Shown: positions 29,887-37,826 of the stretch, piece by piece | How positions within the stretch are numbered: position 1 is the first letter of the stretch | Layout: every line of letters starts with the position of its first letter | DNA from: Paracoccaceae bacterium | Lineage (GTDB): Bacteria > Pseudomonadota > Alphaproteobacteria > Rhodobacterales > Rhodobacteraceae | Length of the DNA stretch: 64,000 bases | NCBI GenBank assembly: GCA_028285485.1 | Contig: JANQPC010000065.1 | Location: 1-64,000 of the forward strand | Direction of reading: 5' to 3' | Notes under the pieces: model-generated | Databases searched by the model: none | The model's input: only the letters and a program-made list of their open reading frames with translations | What the model was told of the DNA's origin: nothing | Translations under genes and position numbers: made by a program

Positions 29887-29954
29887 AGCGTTTGACGAAG
29901 TACCTAAGGTTTCAGGCAACGTTAAGTGACCCAGATCTTTCGCAAAAAGCTCTA
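29884..29954. repeat. imperfect inverted repeat between ccoS and tesA (REP/terminator-like)
   Basis: TAGAGC at 29884-29889 pairs with GCTCTA at 29949-29954. Extending the arms to 22 bases gives 16 matching positions (including TTT and CGAA blocks). The left tip is the TAG stop of ccoS and the right tip, read on the minus strand, is the TAG stop of tesA. The element could be a dispersed palindromic repeat, a bidirectional terminator, or both. Confidence 0.5.
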
Positions 29955-30617
29955 GCCGCCCGCGGCCTGGGCAAGCTCTGCCACCGAGGGCCCGATCCCT
30001 TCCACGATCCGCGCCACGCCCTCGGCGCTTGGATGGATGCCATCGGCCTGCATGAAGCGTTGTAACGCGGCCGGATCATCGGCATCGGCCCGGAGCGCGG
30101 CCAGAAAATCGGGGTAGATCAGCGCGCCGAACTCCGCGGCAAGCTCGGGATACATCGCCTCGAACGCCCGCTTGAACTCCGCCCCATAATTGTTCGGCGC
30201 TTCGAGCCCGACGAGAAGAACCGGAAGATCGCGGGCGCTGGCCGCTTCGAGAATACCGCGCAGGTTGGCGCGGCTCACCGCAGGCTCGATCCCGCGCAAA
30301 AGGTCATTGCCGCCCAGCGCAACGATCATCGCGTCAACCTCCGGTGTCAGCGTCCAGTCCACCCGTGCGAGCCCGCCCGCCGTGGTATCGCCCGACACGC
30401 CGGCATTGATCAGCTCGGCCTCGATTCCCTGATTGGCCAGCCAGCCGCCCAGCTGCGGAACAAAGCCCTGATCGGGGGTAAGCCCATAGCCTTGGGTCAA
30501 GCTGTCGCCCAGTGCCGCAATGGTAACCGGCTCTGCCGCGAGCGGCGTTCCGGCAACAATCACGGCAAGCGCTAACTTGCGAGCCCGCCGAAACGCCCCA
30601 TATGCCCGTGAAACCAC
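29952..30617 (-). CDS. tesA: arylesterase / multifunctional lysophospholipase-thioesterase (GDSL, TesA)
   Basis: A 221-residue exported SGNH hydrolase. Blocks are ALGDSLTQGYGL (catalytic Ser), AGVSGDTTAGGLARVDW, GGNDLLRG and DGIHPSAEGVARI (catalytic Asp/His). The start is a GTG at 30617 (VVSRAYGAFRRARKLALAVIVAG), which provides an n-region and hydrophobic signal ending near PLAAEP; longer readings run into the opposite ABC gene. It is divergent from ybbA with 19 bases between starts. That arrangement, tesA facing ybbA-ybbP, is widely conserved. Confidence 0.88.
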   Translation of the reverse strand: MVSRAYGAFRRARKLALAVIVAGTPLAAEPVTIAALGDSLTQGYGLTPDQGFVPQLGGWLANQGIEAELINAGVSGDTTAGGLARVDWTLTPEVDAMIVALGGNDLLRGIEPAVSRANLRGILEAASARDLPVLLVGLEAPNNYGAEFKRAFEAMYPELAAEFGALIYPDFLAALRADADDPAALQRFMQADGIHPSAEGVARIVEGIGPSVAELAQAAGG

Positions 30618-30636
30618 CCGACCTGGCAGGCAGCAT

Positions 30637-31332
30637 ATGGCAGACACCGTACTATCGCTCCAAGACGCTCGGCTTTCGCTTGATGGCAACGCGGGGCGGG
30701 TTGATATCCTCAAGGGCATTTCGCTTGAGATCCTGCAGGGGGAAACGGTGGGGCTTGTGGGCCCATCGGGTTCCGGCAAATCGTCTCTCCTCATGCTCAT
30801 GGGCGGGCTCGAACGCGCCACGGGCGGCCAGATCACAGCATTGGGCCGCGATCTGACGGCGCTGGGCGAAGATGCGCTGGCCCGCTTCCGCCGGGAACAT
30901 ATGGGGGTGGTTTTTCAATCCTTCCACCTGATCCCCACGATGACGGCGCTGGAGAATGTGGCAACCCCTCTGGAACTGGCGGGCGCCGAGGATGCGTTTG
31001 ATCGCGCGGCGGCAGAGCTTGCCGAGGTGGGCCTCGCGGACAGGAGCGATCACTACCCCTCGCAAATGTCGGGCGGCGAACAGCAGCGCGTGGCGCTTGC
31101 GCGGGCGGCCGCGCCGCGCCCCGATATCCTGCTGGCCGATGAACCCACGGGCAACCTTGATGGCGCAACGGGTGAGGCGATCATGAACCTGCTCTTCGGG
31201 CTGCGCGATCGGCATGGCGCAACCCTGGTGCTTGTGACCCATGCGCGGGAATTGGCGGAACGCTGCGACCGCACGATCCGGCTGGCAGACGGGCAGATCG
31301 CGCCCGATCTGGCCGCGCGGGCAGCCGAATGA
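30637..31332 (+). CDS. ABC transporter ATP-binding protein (YbbA-like)
   Basis: A 231-residue LolD/MacB-class ATPase. Walker A is GPSGSGKSSLL, Q-loop VFQSFHLIPTMTALENV, signature MSGGEQQRVALARA, Walker B ILLADEPTGNLD and H-loop LVTHARELAE. The ATG at 30637 is chosen; the longer frame from 30520 lies in tesA antisense. It overlaps the next permease gene by ATGA and should form a transporter with it, working on the outer leaflet or periplasm like other FtsX-type mechanotransmission systems. The substrate is unknown. Confidence 0.9.
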   Translation: MADTVLSLQDARLSLDGNAGRVDILKGISLEILQGETVGLVGPSGSGKSSLLMLMGGLERATGGQITALGRDLTALGEDALARFRREHMGVVFQSFHLIPTMTALENVATPLELAGAEDAFDRAAAELAEVGLADRSDHYPSQMSGGEQQRVALARAAAPRPDILLADEPTGNLDGATGEAIMNLLFGLRDRHGATLVLVTHARELAERCDRTIRLADGQIAPDLAARAAE

Positions 31333-33851
31333 GCCTGCGACTGGCCTCCCGCTTCGCGGCGCGGGAACTGCGCGGGGGCTTGCGCGGATTTCGCGTGTTC
31401 CTCGCCTGCCTCGCGCTGGGCGTGGCCGCGATTGCCGCGGTGGGCACGGTGCGCGAAAGCATCGAGGCGGGCCTTTCGCGCGAAGGCGCGGTCATCCTCG
31501 GCGGAGATGCCGCAATCGGGCTCACTTACCGCTTTGCCGAGCCGGAAGAACGGGCATGGATGGAGGCGCGATCCGAAGCGGTTTCCGAGATCGTTGACTT
31601 CCGCTCGATGGCGGTTGTGGACCGTGGCGGCGATGTGGAGCGTGGGCTAACCCAGGTGAAGGCTGTCGACAGTGCCTATCCGCTCTATGGCGAGGTGCTG
31701 CTGGATCCGGCAATGCCGCTTTCGGAGGCGCTCGCCGATCAGGGTGCGGTGATGGACCGGGTTCTGGTGGATCGGCTGGGGCTTTCGGTGGGCGAAGGCT
31801 TCCGGCTGGGGGACGCCACCTTTCGCCTGAGCGCCGTGATCACACGGGAACCCGATAGCGGGGCGGGCGGTTTCGGCCTTGGTCCGCGCACGCTTGTGCG
31901 CACCGATGCGCTCGAAGGCTCCGGCCTGCTGGCGCCGGGCACGCTTTTCGAGACCTCCTACCGGATGCGCCTTGCGCCAGGCACCGAACTGGCGGGCATG
32001 GCAGCGGCGGCAGAGGCAGAGCTCGAAGGCGCGGGGCTCCGGTGGCAGGATCGGCGGAACGGGGCCCCCGGCGTTTCGGAATTCGTGGATCGGCTGGGCG
32101 CGTTCCTCGTACTGGTGGGGCTGGCGGGCCTTGCGGTGGGCGGGGTTGGCGTTTCTGCCGCGGTGCGCGCCTATCTCGATGGCAAAACGGGCGTGATCGC
32201 CACGCTGAAAACGCTTGGCGCGGATCGGGCCACGGTGTTCCAAACTTACCTTCTGCAGATCGCCGTTCTCACCGCACTTGGCATCGTGATCGGCCTCGCC
32301 CTTGGCGCGCTGGTGCCGCTGGCATTTGCGCCGGTGATCGAGGCGCGGCTCCCTCTGCCCGCGGCCTTCGCGATCTACCCCGGCCCACTGGCCGAAGCCG
32401 CGCTATACGGCGCGCTTACAGCGCTTCTCTTCACCATCTGGCCGCTTGCGCGCACCGAAGACGTGCGCGCGGCCGCGATCTTCCGCGATGCCGCGCTGAA
32501 CGCGGCAGGCTGGCCAAGGCCCGTGTGGATCCTTCTCACCCTCGCGCTTCTCGGCGCGGTCGTGGGCGCGGCAGCGGTGTTTTCGGGCCTTGCCACGCTT
32601 ACGCTCTGGTCGGCCCTCGGCATGCTTGGCGCTTTCGTGGCGCTGATCGTTGCGGCCGATCTCGCGCGCCGCGCCGCCCGGCGGCTTGCCCGCGCCCGGG
32701 CGCTGCGCGGGCGCACAACGGCGCGCCTCGCGCTTGGCTCCGTTGGCGGGCCGGGGATCGAAACAACCTCGGTGGTGCTTTCGCTGGGGCTCGGGCTATC
32801 GGTGCTGGCCGCGATCGGGCAGATCGATGCCAACCTGCGTGGCGCGATCGAACGCGATCTGCCGGATGTGGCGCCCTCCTATTTCGTTGTGGATATCCAG
32901 AACGATCAGCTTGAGGGCTTCCGCACGCGGCTTGATGCCAACCCGGCGGTGGAAACGGTGGAAAGCGCGCCCATGCTGCGCGGCATCATCACTGAGATCA
33001 ACGGGCGCCCCGCTGCCGAAACGGCAGGCGATCACTGGGTGCTCCAGGGCGATCGGGGGATCACCTATTCCGCCGCCCCGCCAGAGGGCGCGGTGGTGAC
33101 CGCCGGCGAATGGTGGGCGGAAGACTATGCGGGCCCGCCGCTGGTAAGCTTTGCCGCCGAAGAGGCCGAAGAGATGGGGCTGGAGATCGGCGACAGCATT
33201 ACCATCAACGTGCTTGGGCGCGATATCGAGGCGCAGGTGACGAGCTTTCGCGAGGTGGATTTCTCCACCGCCGGCATCGGCTTCATCCTCTCGATGAACC
33301 CCGCCGCGCTTGCGGGCGCCCCGCATACGCATATCGCCACGATCTATGCCGATGCCGCCGCGGAGGGTGCGATCCTGCGCGATCTGGCCGATGCCTACCC
33401 CAACATCACCGCGATCCGCGTGAAAGACGCGATTGAACGGGTAACGGGCGTGCTGGGCGGGATCGCCGCCGCCGTCACCTACGGGGCGCTTGCCACGCTG
33501 ATCACCGGCGGGATCGTTCTGATCGGTGCTGCGGCGGCGGGCGAACGCGCGCGCACCTACGAGGCGGCGGTTTTGAAAACGCTTGGCGCAACGCGGGGCA
33601 GCATCCTGGCCAACTTCGCGCTTAGGTCAGCGCTTCTTGGCCTCGCCGCCGGGCTCGTGGCGATTTTTGCAGGCGGGGCAGCCGGTTGGGCGGTAACCAC
33701 CTTCGTGATGAGCACGGATTACGTGTTCGAACCGGTCTCCGCGATTGCCATCGTGACGGGCGGCGTGATGCTCACGCTTCTGGCCGGCTTGGCCTTTGCC
33801 TGGCGCCCGCTTTCGGCCCGCCCTGCGCAGGTGCTGCGTGCCCGAGAATAG
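31329..33851 (+). CDS. FtsX-like permease (YbbP-like)
   Basis: An 840-residue membrane protein. It has an N-terminal helix (RGFRVFLACLALGVAAIAAVGTV), then a large periplasmic domain of about 200 residues. Two FtsX domains follow, around residues 255-370 (LVLVGLAGLAVGGVGVSAAVRAYL) and 710-830 (YGALATLITGGIVLIGAAAAGERARTYEAAVLKTLGATRG). The layout of two four-helix halves plus extra helices is that of YbbP. With YbbA it would extract or reposition a hydrophobic substrate; pairing with tesA suggests lipid or acyl-ester handling, which is inference. The tRNA-Met gene follows 56 bases after the stop. Confidence 0.9.
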   Translation: MSLRLASRFAARELRGGLRGFRVFLACLALGVAAIAAVGTVRESIEAGLSREGAVILGGDAAIGLTYRFAEPEERAWMEARSEAVSEIVDFRSMAVVDRGGDVERGLTQVKAVDSAYPLYGEVLLDPAMPLSEALADQGAVMDRVLVDRLGLSVGEGFRLGDATFRLSAVITREPDSGAGGFGLGPRTLVRTDALEGSGLLAPGTLFETSYRMRLAPGTELAGMAAAAEAELEGAGLRWQDRRNGAPGVSEFVDRLGAFLVLVGLAGLAVGGVGVSAAVRAYLDGKTGVIATLKTLGADRATVFQTYLLQIAVLTALGIVIGLALGALVPLAFAPVIEARLPLPAAFAIYPGPLAEAALYGALTALLFTIWPLARTEDVRAAAIFRDAALNAAGWPRPVWILLTLALLGAVVGAAAVFSGLATLTLWSALGMLGAFVALIVAADLARRAARRLARARALRGRTTARLALGSVGGPGIETTSVVLSLGLGLSVLAAIGQIDANLRGAIERDLPDVAPSYFVVDIQNDQLEGFRTRLDANPAVETVESAPMLRGIITEINGRPAAETAGDHWVLQGDRGITYSAAPPEGAVVTAGEWWAEDYAGPPLVSFAAEEAEEMGLEIGDSITINVLGRDIEAQVTSFREVDFSTAGIGFILSMNPAALAGAPHTHIATIYADAAAEGAILRDLADAYPNITAIRVKDAIERVTGVLGGIAAAVTYGALATLITGGIVLIGAAAAGERARTYEAAVLKTLGATRGSILANFALRSALLGLAAGLVAIFAGGAAGWAVTTFVMSTDYVFEPVSAIAIVTGGVMLTLLAGLAFAWRPLSARPAQVLRARE

Positions 33852-33865
33852 CGCGCGAAAGGCAG

Positions 33866-33894
33866 TTGACGGTGTTGGGCCTTCGGGCTACCAA
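33866..33894 (+). promoter_or_regulatory. candidate tRNA-Met promoter
   Basis: A -35-like TTGACG (33866-33871), a 17-base spacer and a weak -10 TACCAA (33889-33894) stand 13 bases before the mature tRNA 5' end. The spacing and position fit a sigma-70 promoter; the -10 is poor. Confidence 0.5.
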
Positions 33895-33907
33895 ACGCGG
33901 CGTTTCT

Positions 33908-33984
33908 GGCGGAGTAGCTCAGTTGGTTAGAGCAGGGGAATCATAATCCCTGTGTCGGGGGTTCAAGTCCCTCCTCCGCTACCA
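33908..33984 (+). tRNA. tRNA-Met (anticodon CAU, elongator type)
   Basis: A complete cloverleaf with encoded CCA. Acceptor GGCGGAG pairs with CUCCGCU (first pair G-U). The D arm is GCUC/GAGC, and the anticodon arm GGGGA/UCCCU encloses AUCAUAA with anticodon CAU at positions 34-36. T arm GGGGG-UUCAAGU-CCCUC and discriminator A follow. The first acceptor pair and the stem lack the G-C triplet and unpaired 1-72 of initiator tRNA, so elongator Met is favoured; Ile2 (lysidine) cannot be fully excluded. Its 3' end is the left attachment site of the island. Confidence 0.95.
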
Positions 33985-33985
33985 A
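33970..33985 (+). repeat. attL: 16-bp direct repeat at the tRNA-Met 3' end
   Basis: CCTCCTCCGCTACCAA overlaps the T-stem and acceptor end of the tRNA and recurs exactly at 51134-51149. Flanking bases differ on both sides. This is the left boundary of the integrated element; the tRNA stays intact. Confidence 0.88.
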
Positions 33986-34152
33986 ATCTCCCAAGTTAAG
34001 ATGTTGTAATTCAAGAGATAATCTTGATGCGGGTATTCCTGTCCCGCCATCACTCCCATCATCAAGGTTTCATTGGCGGCTGTTCAGTCTCTTGGGCACG
34101 CCTCAAAGGCGAACCCTGTGGCAATCATCACCCAACTGGATTGGAGAGAACG

Positions 34153-34398
34153 ATGCCGAAAGACGAAAGCAACAAGCCCGAAGGCAGCAAGAGGGCGCTT
34201 ACCGGAAGCAAGATGGAATACGCCGATCTGATAATAGCAGCAGAGACGGCCCTGGGCCTATCACGCGCGGTCGTGATCCTGAGCAACGAAGTGAACTTCA
34301 CGAGGGACCAAGAGCCCGAGGGCGACGCAATGATATCCACGTTTTACGCCCTGTCTCACTACGTGGAAGAGATCGTGACCGAGCTTCGGCGGTTGTGA
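34153..34398 (+). CDS. small hypothetical protein
   Basis: An 81-residue protein, hydrophilic at the N-terminus (MPKDESNKPEGSKRALTGSK) and then helical (ADLIIAAETALGLSRAVVILSNEV; FYALSHYVEEIVTELRRL). The ATG at 34153 has GGAGAGAACG upstream, a good ribosome site, so it is preferred to the longer frame from 34024. No family recognised. It is the first island gene after attL. The gap after it ends in T-rich sequence near 34510-34530 that may terminate transcription. Confidence 0.55.
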   Translation: MPKDESNKPEGSKRALTGSKMEYADLIIAAETALGLSRAVVILSNEVNFTRDQEPEGDAMISTFYALSHYVEEIVTELRRL

Positions 34399-34562
34399 CC
34401 TAAGCGCACCCCACCCCCCAATTCTGTGAGCCGTGTCGCAAGGGGGGCGGGGGCAAAAACGCCGCGCCGATCACTCTAGTCGACCCCCGCTCACACAAAC
34501 CGTTCTGCTATTTTTTTTTTCAGTTTTTTTCTCGCACAACAGTAAGCCAGCCTGGCAAGCTG

Positions 34563-34841
34563 TCACCCGTCACAAGCGCAGCCTCGCCCCTTGTGGCACT
34601 CGTAGGACCTACTGATGCAGCTGTCGCCACATGCCTTACCCTTGCGACATACCTTGCAGCATGCGGCGTTCCAGATGTCTGCGTCATTCGCGCGGAGGCG
34701 GTCTACCGAATTCCAGAAGGAGCTTGCCTGGGCGGCTTCTGCTGCGGTCTGTAGGCGATCGGTGTCTGGTGGCTGCATATCGGCCAGCGCAGCGGTCGAA
34801 GTGGATGCGAAGAAAAGCGTTAGAACGAAAGTCCGTAGCAT
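34563..34841 (-). CDS. secreted small cysteine-rich protein (8-Cys C-terminal motif)
   Basis: A 92-residue protein with signal peptide MLRTFVLTLFFASTSTAALA and a C-terminal block of eight cysteines (from ACCKVCRKGKACGDSC to CHKGRGCACDG). I recall this K-x-CG-x-SC-I pattern in uncharacterised proteobacterial exported proteins, sometimes on secreted nucleases. The cysteines and a histidine could form disulfides or bind metal. The start has AGGAGAGATTC upstream. A 12-bp palindrome and an FNR-like site lie just upstream, so expression may respond to oxygen. The function is unknown. Confidence 0.7.
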   Translation of the reverse strand: MLRTFVLTLFFASTSTAALADMQPPDTDRLQTAAEAAQASSFWNSVDRLRANDADIWNAACCKVCRKGKACGDSCISRSYECHKGRGCACDG

Positions 34842-35247
34842 GAATCTCTCCTAGTATCGCGATACCAAGAGAGATCATTTTCCACCTTGAGTTGGGTCAA
34901 CGTGTGGCAAAGGTGCGGTCGATCCGTAGCCGAGAGATCCGGTCCACGGCTAGCCGAGGCGGCTCGTTCTTGTGGCCGAGATTGGTTCACAGGCGGCAAG
35001 CCGGTCCCCCCCCTTTGGACGAGACCGGCGCTACCAATAAAGCAAGAATCCACCGCCTACTGCATTCCAGCATAGTGTGGGCTCATCAGACATATTAGTC
35101 ACAATTCGGAAACAGTCAGGCTGCGCACGTGCAACAATCGTGAGCGTGAAACTACTGCTTAGCGCCGGCACGCCGGAGCCGCTCTGCAGCTTCCGAGTGA
35201 ACATGTTTGATAAAGCAAGCTTGGCGGTGCGATAGTCACCTGAACGA
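34842..35247. promoter_or_regulatory. 406-base non-coding stretch with a palindrome and an FNR-like site
   Basis: No credible gene. It holds the perfect 12-bp palindrome GTATCGCGATAC (34854-34865) and TTGAGTTGGGTCAA (34887-34900), a TTGA-N6-TCAA FNR/CRP-type core. Both lie upstream of the Cys-rich secreted protein, 13-60 bases from its ATG. The right part is the leader of the BLUF gene; no clear promoter was identified there. Confidence 0.4.
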
Positions 35248-35691
35248 GTGAACGACTTCAGAAGTGGGAGCGCTGTATTGGCCTTGTTCCGAGCGATCTA
35301 CAGCTCCCGCCCCTTTGGCTTCGACTCGTCAATTCTCAGCGGAATTCTCTTGGATGCACGGCGCGCGAACAAGCGCGACCGTATCACCGGAGCCCTGATC
35401 TGCCGGAGTGACGTCTACCTTCAATGGCTGGAGGGCCCGGAGGAAAGGGTACGGGACACCTTGGCACGTATCAGTTGCGACGATCGCCACGTGGAGATGA
35501 GACTCCACTTATCCGAACCAGCTGAAGAGCGTGTGTTCGGCGACTGGGCGATGCTTCATGATCCCGCTGCAACGTGGATCTGGTCGCACGACGAGGTCGC
35601 CCAGGGCGCGATGGAGACAGCCAAGCCAGATGAGGTGAAGGGGTTCTTTACGCGGCTACGGGCGCAATCCAACGATGGGGGCCAACCATGA
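35248..35691 (+). CDS. short BLUF-domain blue-light photoreceptor
   Basis: A 147-residue single-domain BLUF protein (flavin-binding). Expected photoactive residues are present with AppA-like spacing: Y18 (AIYSSRP), N41 (ARRANKRDRITGAL), Q59 (YLQWLEG), W100 and M102 (FGDWAML). AppA has Y21, N45, Q63, W104 and M106. The D-R-H motif (CDDRH) is also standard. A short C-terminal extension of about 40 residues caps the domain, as in BlrB/PixD. The start is GTG at 35248 with a weak ribosome site. Its stop is 128 bases from the stop of the convergent SCHIC gene. It likely signals by protein contact, since no output domain is present. Confidence 0.9.
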   Translation: MNDFRSGSAVLALFRAIYSSRPFGFDSSILSGILLDARRANKRDRITGALICRSDVYLQWLEGPEERVRDTLARISCDDRHVEMRLHLSEPAEERVFGDWAMLHDPAATWIWSHDEVAQGAMETAKPDEVKGFFTRLRAQSNDGGQP

Positions 35692-35798
35692 TCATTTGGG
35701 CAAGCGCAGGAGTGCGGGCGCTGGTTCTTGGCCCCAAAACTCTTTCAGCAGCACAGCCGATGTTCGCGTGGCCGGGGAGCCGATCGCAGCCGCGGTGA
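35688..35798 (+). CDS. possible 36-codon ORF coupled to the BLUF gene
   Basis: ATG at 35688 overlaps the BLUF stop (ATGA) and opens 36 codons to TGA at 35796-35798. The first part is hydrophobic (MIIWASAGVRALVLG), the end basic. The overlap suggests coupling, but length and composition give no family, so it may be chance. It lies between the convergent BLUF and SCHIC genes. Confidence 0.22.
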   Translation: MIIWASAGVRALVLGPKTLSAAQPMFAWPGSRSQPR

Positions 35799-35819
35799 GT
35801 TGATCAGGCGGACTACAGG

Positions 35820-36731
35820 TTAATGCGGCGAACTGTGCCGGCGATCCCATAGTGAAGCGAGCAACAGCCTGGCTGAGGCTACGTCACTGACCATCCCATC
35901 GATGTCCAACAGCGCGAGCAACTCCCTCTCAACTTCGACAACATGACCGCTGACAAAGACTGCGGCAGTGGGCTTTCTCATCCGGATCGCTGCGACCAGC
36001 CGGGTCAGGGCCACCGTGGAGTGATCGCCAGCGGCGGATAGACCGATAACCTCGGCGTTCGATTGCTCTATCCCGGACAGGAGCTGATCATGCGTTTCGC
36101 CAACTTTGAGCTCGACTTGCCAACCATCGCGGCGCAACAGGTCCGTCGCCATTTGAACGCCGAGCGTATGGGTTTCTCCTGGTACCGACGCGAAAACCAC
36201 TGTTTTGTCTGAGGGAGAGGTGGGTACGGGGAACTCAAGCCGGATCGCGCGCATGATTGCGTATATTCGACTAGATCCGATCGTGACCTCGCCAAACGAT
36301 ATGAGGTCGTCGTCCCACCAATCGCCAAGTTTCCTTGCTGCACTGGCCAAGTACTTGAGATATATGCTGCCCGCCGAAGCCCCAGCCGAACGCGCATCAT
36401 TGATGTAGGTCGCGCCTGCCTGGTCGTTGTCGGAAATCAGAGCGAAACAAAGATGCTCAATCTGGTCCTCTGAAGGCTTGTCTGCTGCGTCTGGCTTGTT
36501 TTGCTCAGCCAGGCTGCGAATAACTTCACGCGCGACGTCTTCGACTGCGACGGATCGTAGGTGGGACCTGAGCGCGCGGGGATCCTGTTGAGGACTAACA
36601 CACCAGCCTTTGTCGAAAGGGTAATCCTGCCGGCCATTGCCACGCATCTTCCACCCCCCAAAAAGGTGCTGAACGTCGGTCGTGTCGTAAGTTGTCTTGG
36701 TGACTGTGCGGATCGTCACCCGGTTCGACAT
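35820..36731 (-). CDS. cobalamin-binding SCHIC-domain antirepressor-like protein (PpaA/AerR family)
   Basis: A 303-residue cytosolic protein. A helical segment, YINDARSAGASAGSIYLKYLASAARKLGDWWDDD, then VTIGSSRIYAIMRAIR, matches the linker typical of PpaA, AerR and the AppA C-terminus. It is followed by a B12-binding-type Rossmann fold with E186-x-H188-x2-G191 (VPGETHTLGVQMA), the cobalamin ligand motif seen in AerR and CarH. No HTH, so it should act through another regulator such as PpsR/CrtJ. ATG 36731 with AAGG upstream is preferred to a GTG at 36821. It converges with the BLUF gene; together they hold the two modules of AppA. Confidence 0.85.
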   Translation of the reverse strand: MSNRVTIRTVTKTTYDTTDVQHLFGGWKMRGNGRQDYPFDKGWCVSPQQDPRALRSHLRSVAVEDVAREVIRSLAEQNKPDAADKPSEDQIEHLCFALISDNDQAGATYINDARSAGASAGSIYLKYLASAARKLGDWWDDDLISFGEVTIGSSRIYAIMRAIRLEFPVPTSPSDKTVVFASVPGETHTLGVQMATDLLRRDGWQVELKVGETHDQLLSGIEQSNAEVIGLSAAGDHSTVALTRLVAAIRMRKPTAAVFVSGHVVEVERELLALLDIDGMVSDVASARLLLASLWDRRHSSPH

Positions 36732-36992
36732 GCCAAACAACCTTGATAACCAGTGAGCTTCGAAATCCGGACACCATGCCGCAGAACTAATCCTTTGCTT
36801 GCCAGTTCGGAGGTCCCGCACGACGACCTCATCGGTTCAGGAGAAAACGTCGGCGCCCGGTAGTTTCCTCGTCCAAGTGCTCAAGTCCAAATCTAGATGG
36901 CCAGTCGCTGTCTCCGCGCAGGCATACGTGCAGCAAGCATCTGCCACTACGCTCACAGAAGAACCAGATGATCAGAAAGAGCAGCACCAGAA

Positions 36993-37445
36993 ATGGCACA
37001 AGACAAGCTACCTAGCGCATCACGCGCAGCCCGCATCTCCCCCAAGATCCGGCGTGCGATCGAACTCCGCGTCACAAAGGGCCGTACGATCAAGGAGGCG
37101 TGCGAGGAGGCGGGGTTGAGCGTTTCGGGCTGGCACAAGGCTATGCGGCGACCGGCTGTCTTCGAGCTATTCAGGGGCGCTCAGGAGCGGTTTGTGGTGG
37201 AGTATGACCTGCGCCGTAATGCGCTGCGGCTCGACGCTCTGGATGCAGCTCAGGATCTCATGAAGAACGCCAAGAGCGAGACTGTTCGGGCACGGATGGC
37301 GGAGTTCCTTGCGGCTCAGGACAAGGAGCCGGCCGCGCCGGTGCAGGTCAATGTCGGAACGGCTTTCTCAGGAGGCTACGAGTTCGCACGGCAAGGGCAG
37401 AGGGTGGTCGAAGTGATTGAGGGTAAGGCGCACACAGGCGACTAG
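36993..37445 (+). CDS. phage terminase small-subunit-like HTH protein
   Basis: A 150-residue protein with an N-terminal helix-turn-helix (RAIELRVTKGRTIKEACEEAGLSVSGWHKAMRRPAVFELF) and a helical middle (EYDLRRNALRLDALDAAQDLMKNAKSETVRARMAEFLAAQ). This layout is common among small-terminase-like or DNA-packaging-like proteins in alphaproteobacterial prophages. No large terminase accompanies it, so it is either a remnant or a regulatory DNA-binding protein. The ATG at 36993 lacks a strong ribosome site. Confidence 0.5.
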   Translation: MAQDKLPSASRAARISPKIRRAIELRVTKGRTIKEACEEAGLSVSGWHKAMRRPAVFELFRGAQERFVVEYDLRRNALRLDALDAAQDLMKNAKSETVRARMAEFLAAQDKEPAAPVQVNVGTAFSGGYEFARQGQRVVEVIEGKAHTGD

Positions 37446-37520
37446 ACGCAAAATTTTCAGCAGGTCGCCCATCCTAGAGTGCCCCGCATGTTAACGGTTA
37501 GGCTTGCGATTTAAGGCGTC

Positions 37521-37769
37521 CTAGTGAAGCCGGCCTTTGACCACAAAACCGTCGATGTTTTCCTCGCCAAGCGCCGATAGCGCGTGAAGCCTGTGTAGGC
37601 CCTCCAGGAGAACAAAGCGGTCGCCGTCCCGACGTAGCCTAATCGGTGTTTTCTGCCCATTGATGAGTATGTCTTCCGCCAGGTCCCGTACCTTTCGCGG
37701 ATCCAGCGTTTTTCGGCGACTGATTGGAACGTAGATATCCGAGATCCGCACGGAGACGACGCTTAGCAT
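37521..37769 (-). CDS. ParB/sulfiredoxin-like N-terminal domain protein
   Basis: An 82-residue single-domain protein. It reads VVSVRISDIYVPISRRKTLDPRKVRDLAEDILINGQ, then TPIRLRRDGDRFVLLEGLHRLHALSALGE, which is the ParB nuclease-fold pattern with the GxHRL motif. It lacks the HTH and C-terminal dimer domain of true ParB, so plasmid partition is not implied; single-domain forms bind CTP/ATP or serve as nucleases or kinases. It follows the next upstream hypothetical gene by 57 bases on the same strand. Confidence 0.65.
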   Translation of the reverse strand: MLSVVSVRISDIYVPISRRKTLDPRKVRDLAEDILINGQKTPIRLRRDGDRFVLLEGLHRLHALSALGEENIDGFVVKGRLH

Positions 37770-37826
37770 CGCACGCTGCCGAGCCAGTGTCTTAGGTCGA
37801 TCCGGACGCAGCAGCCATTCGAGGCT

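Noticed and set aside
37521-37769. Plasmid partition locus (ParB)
   Set aside because: Single N-terminal domain only, with no ParA, HTH or parS-like repeats nearby.
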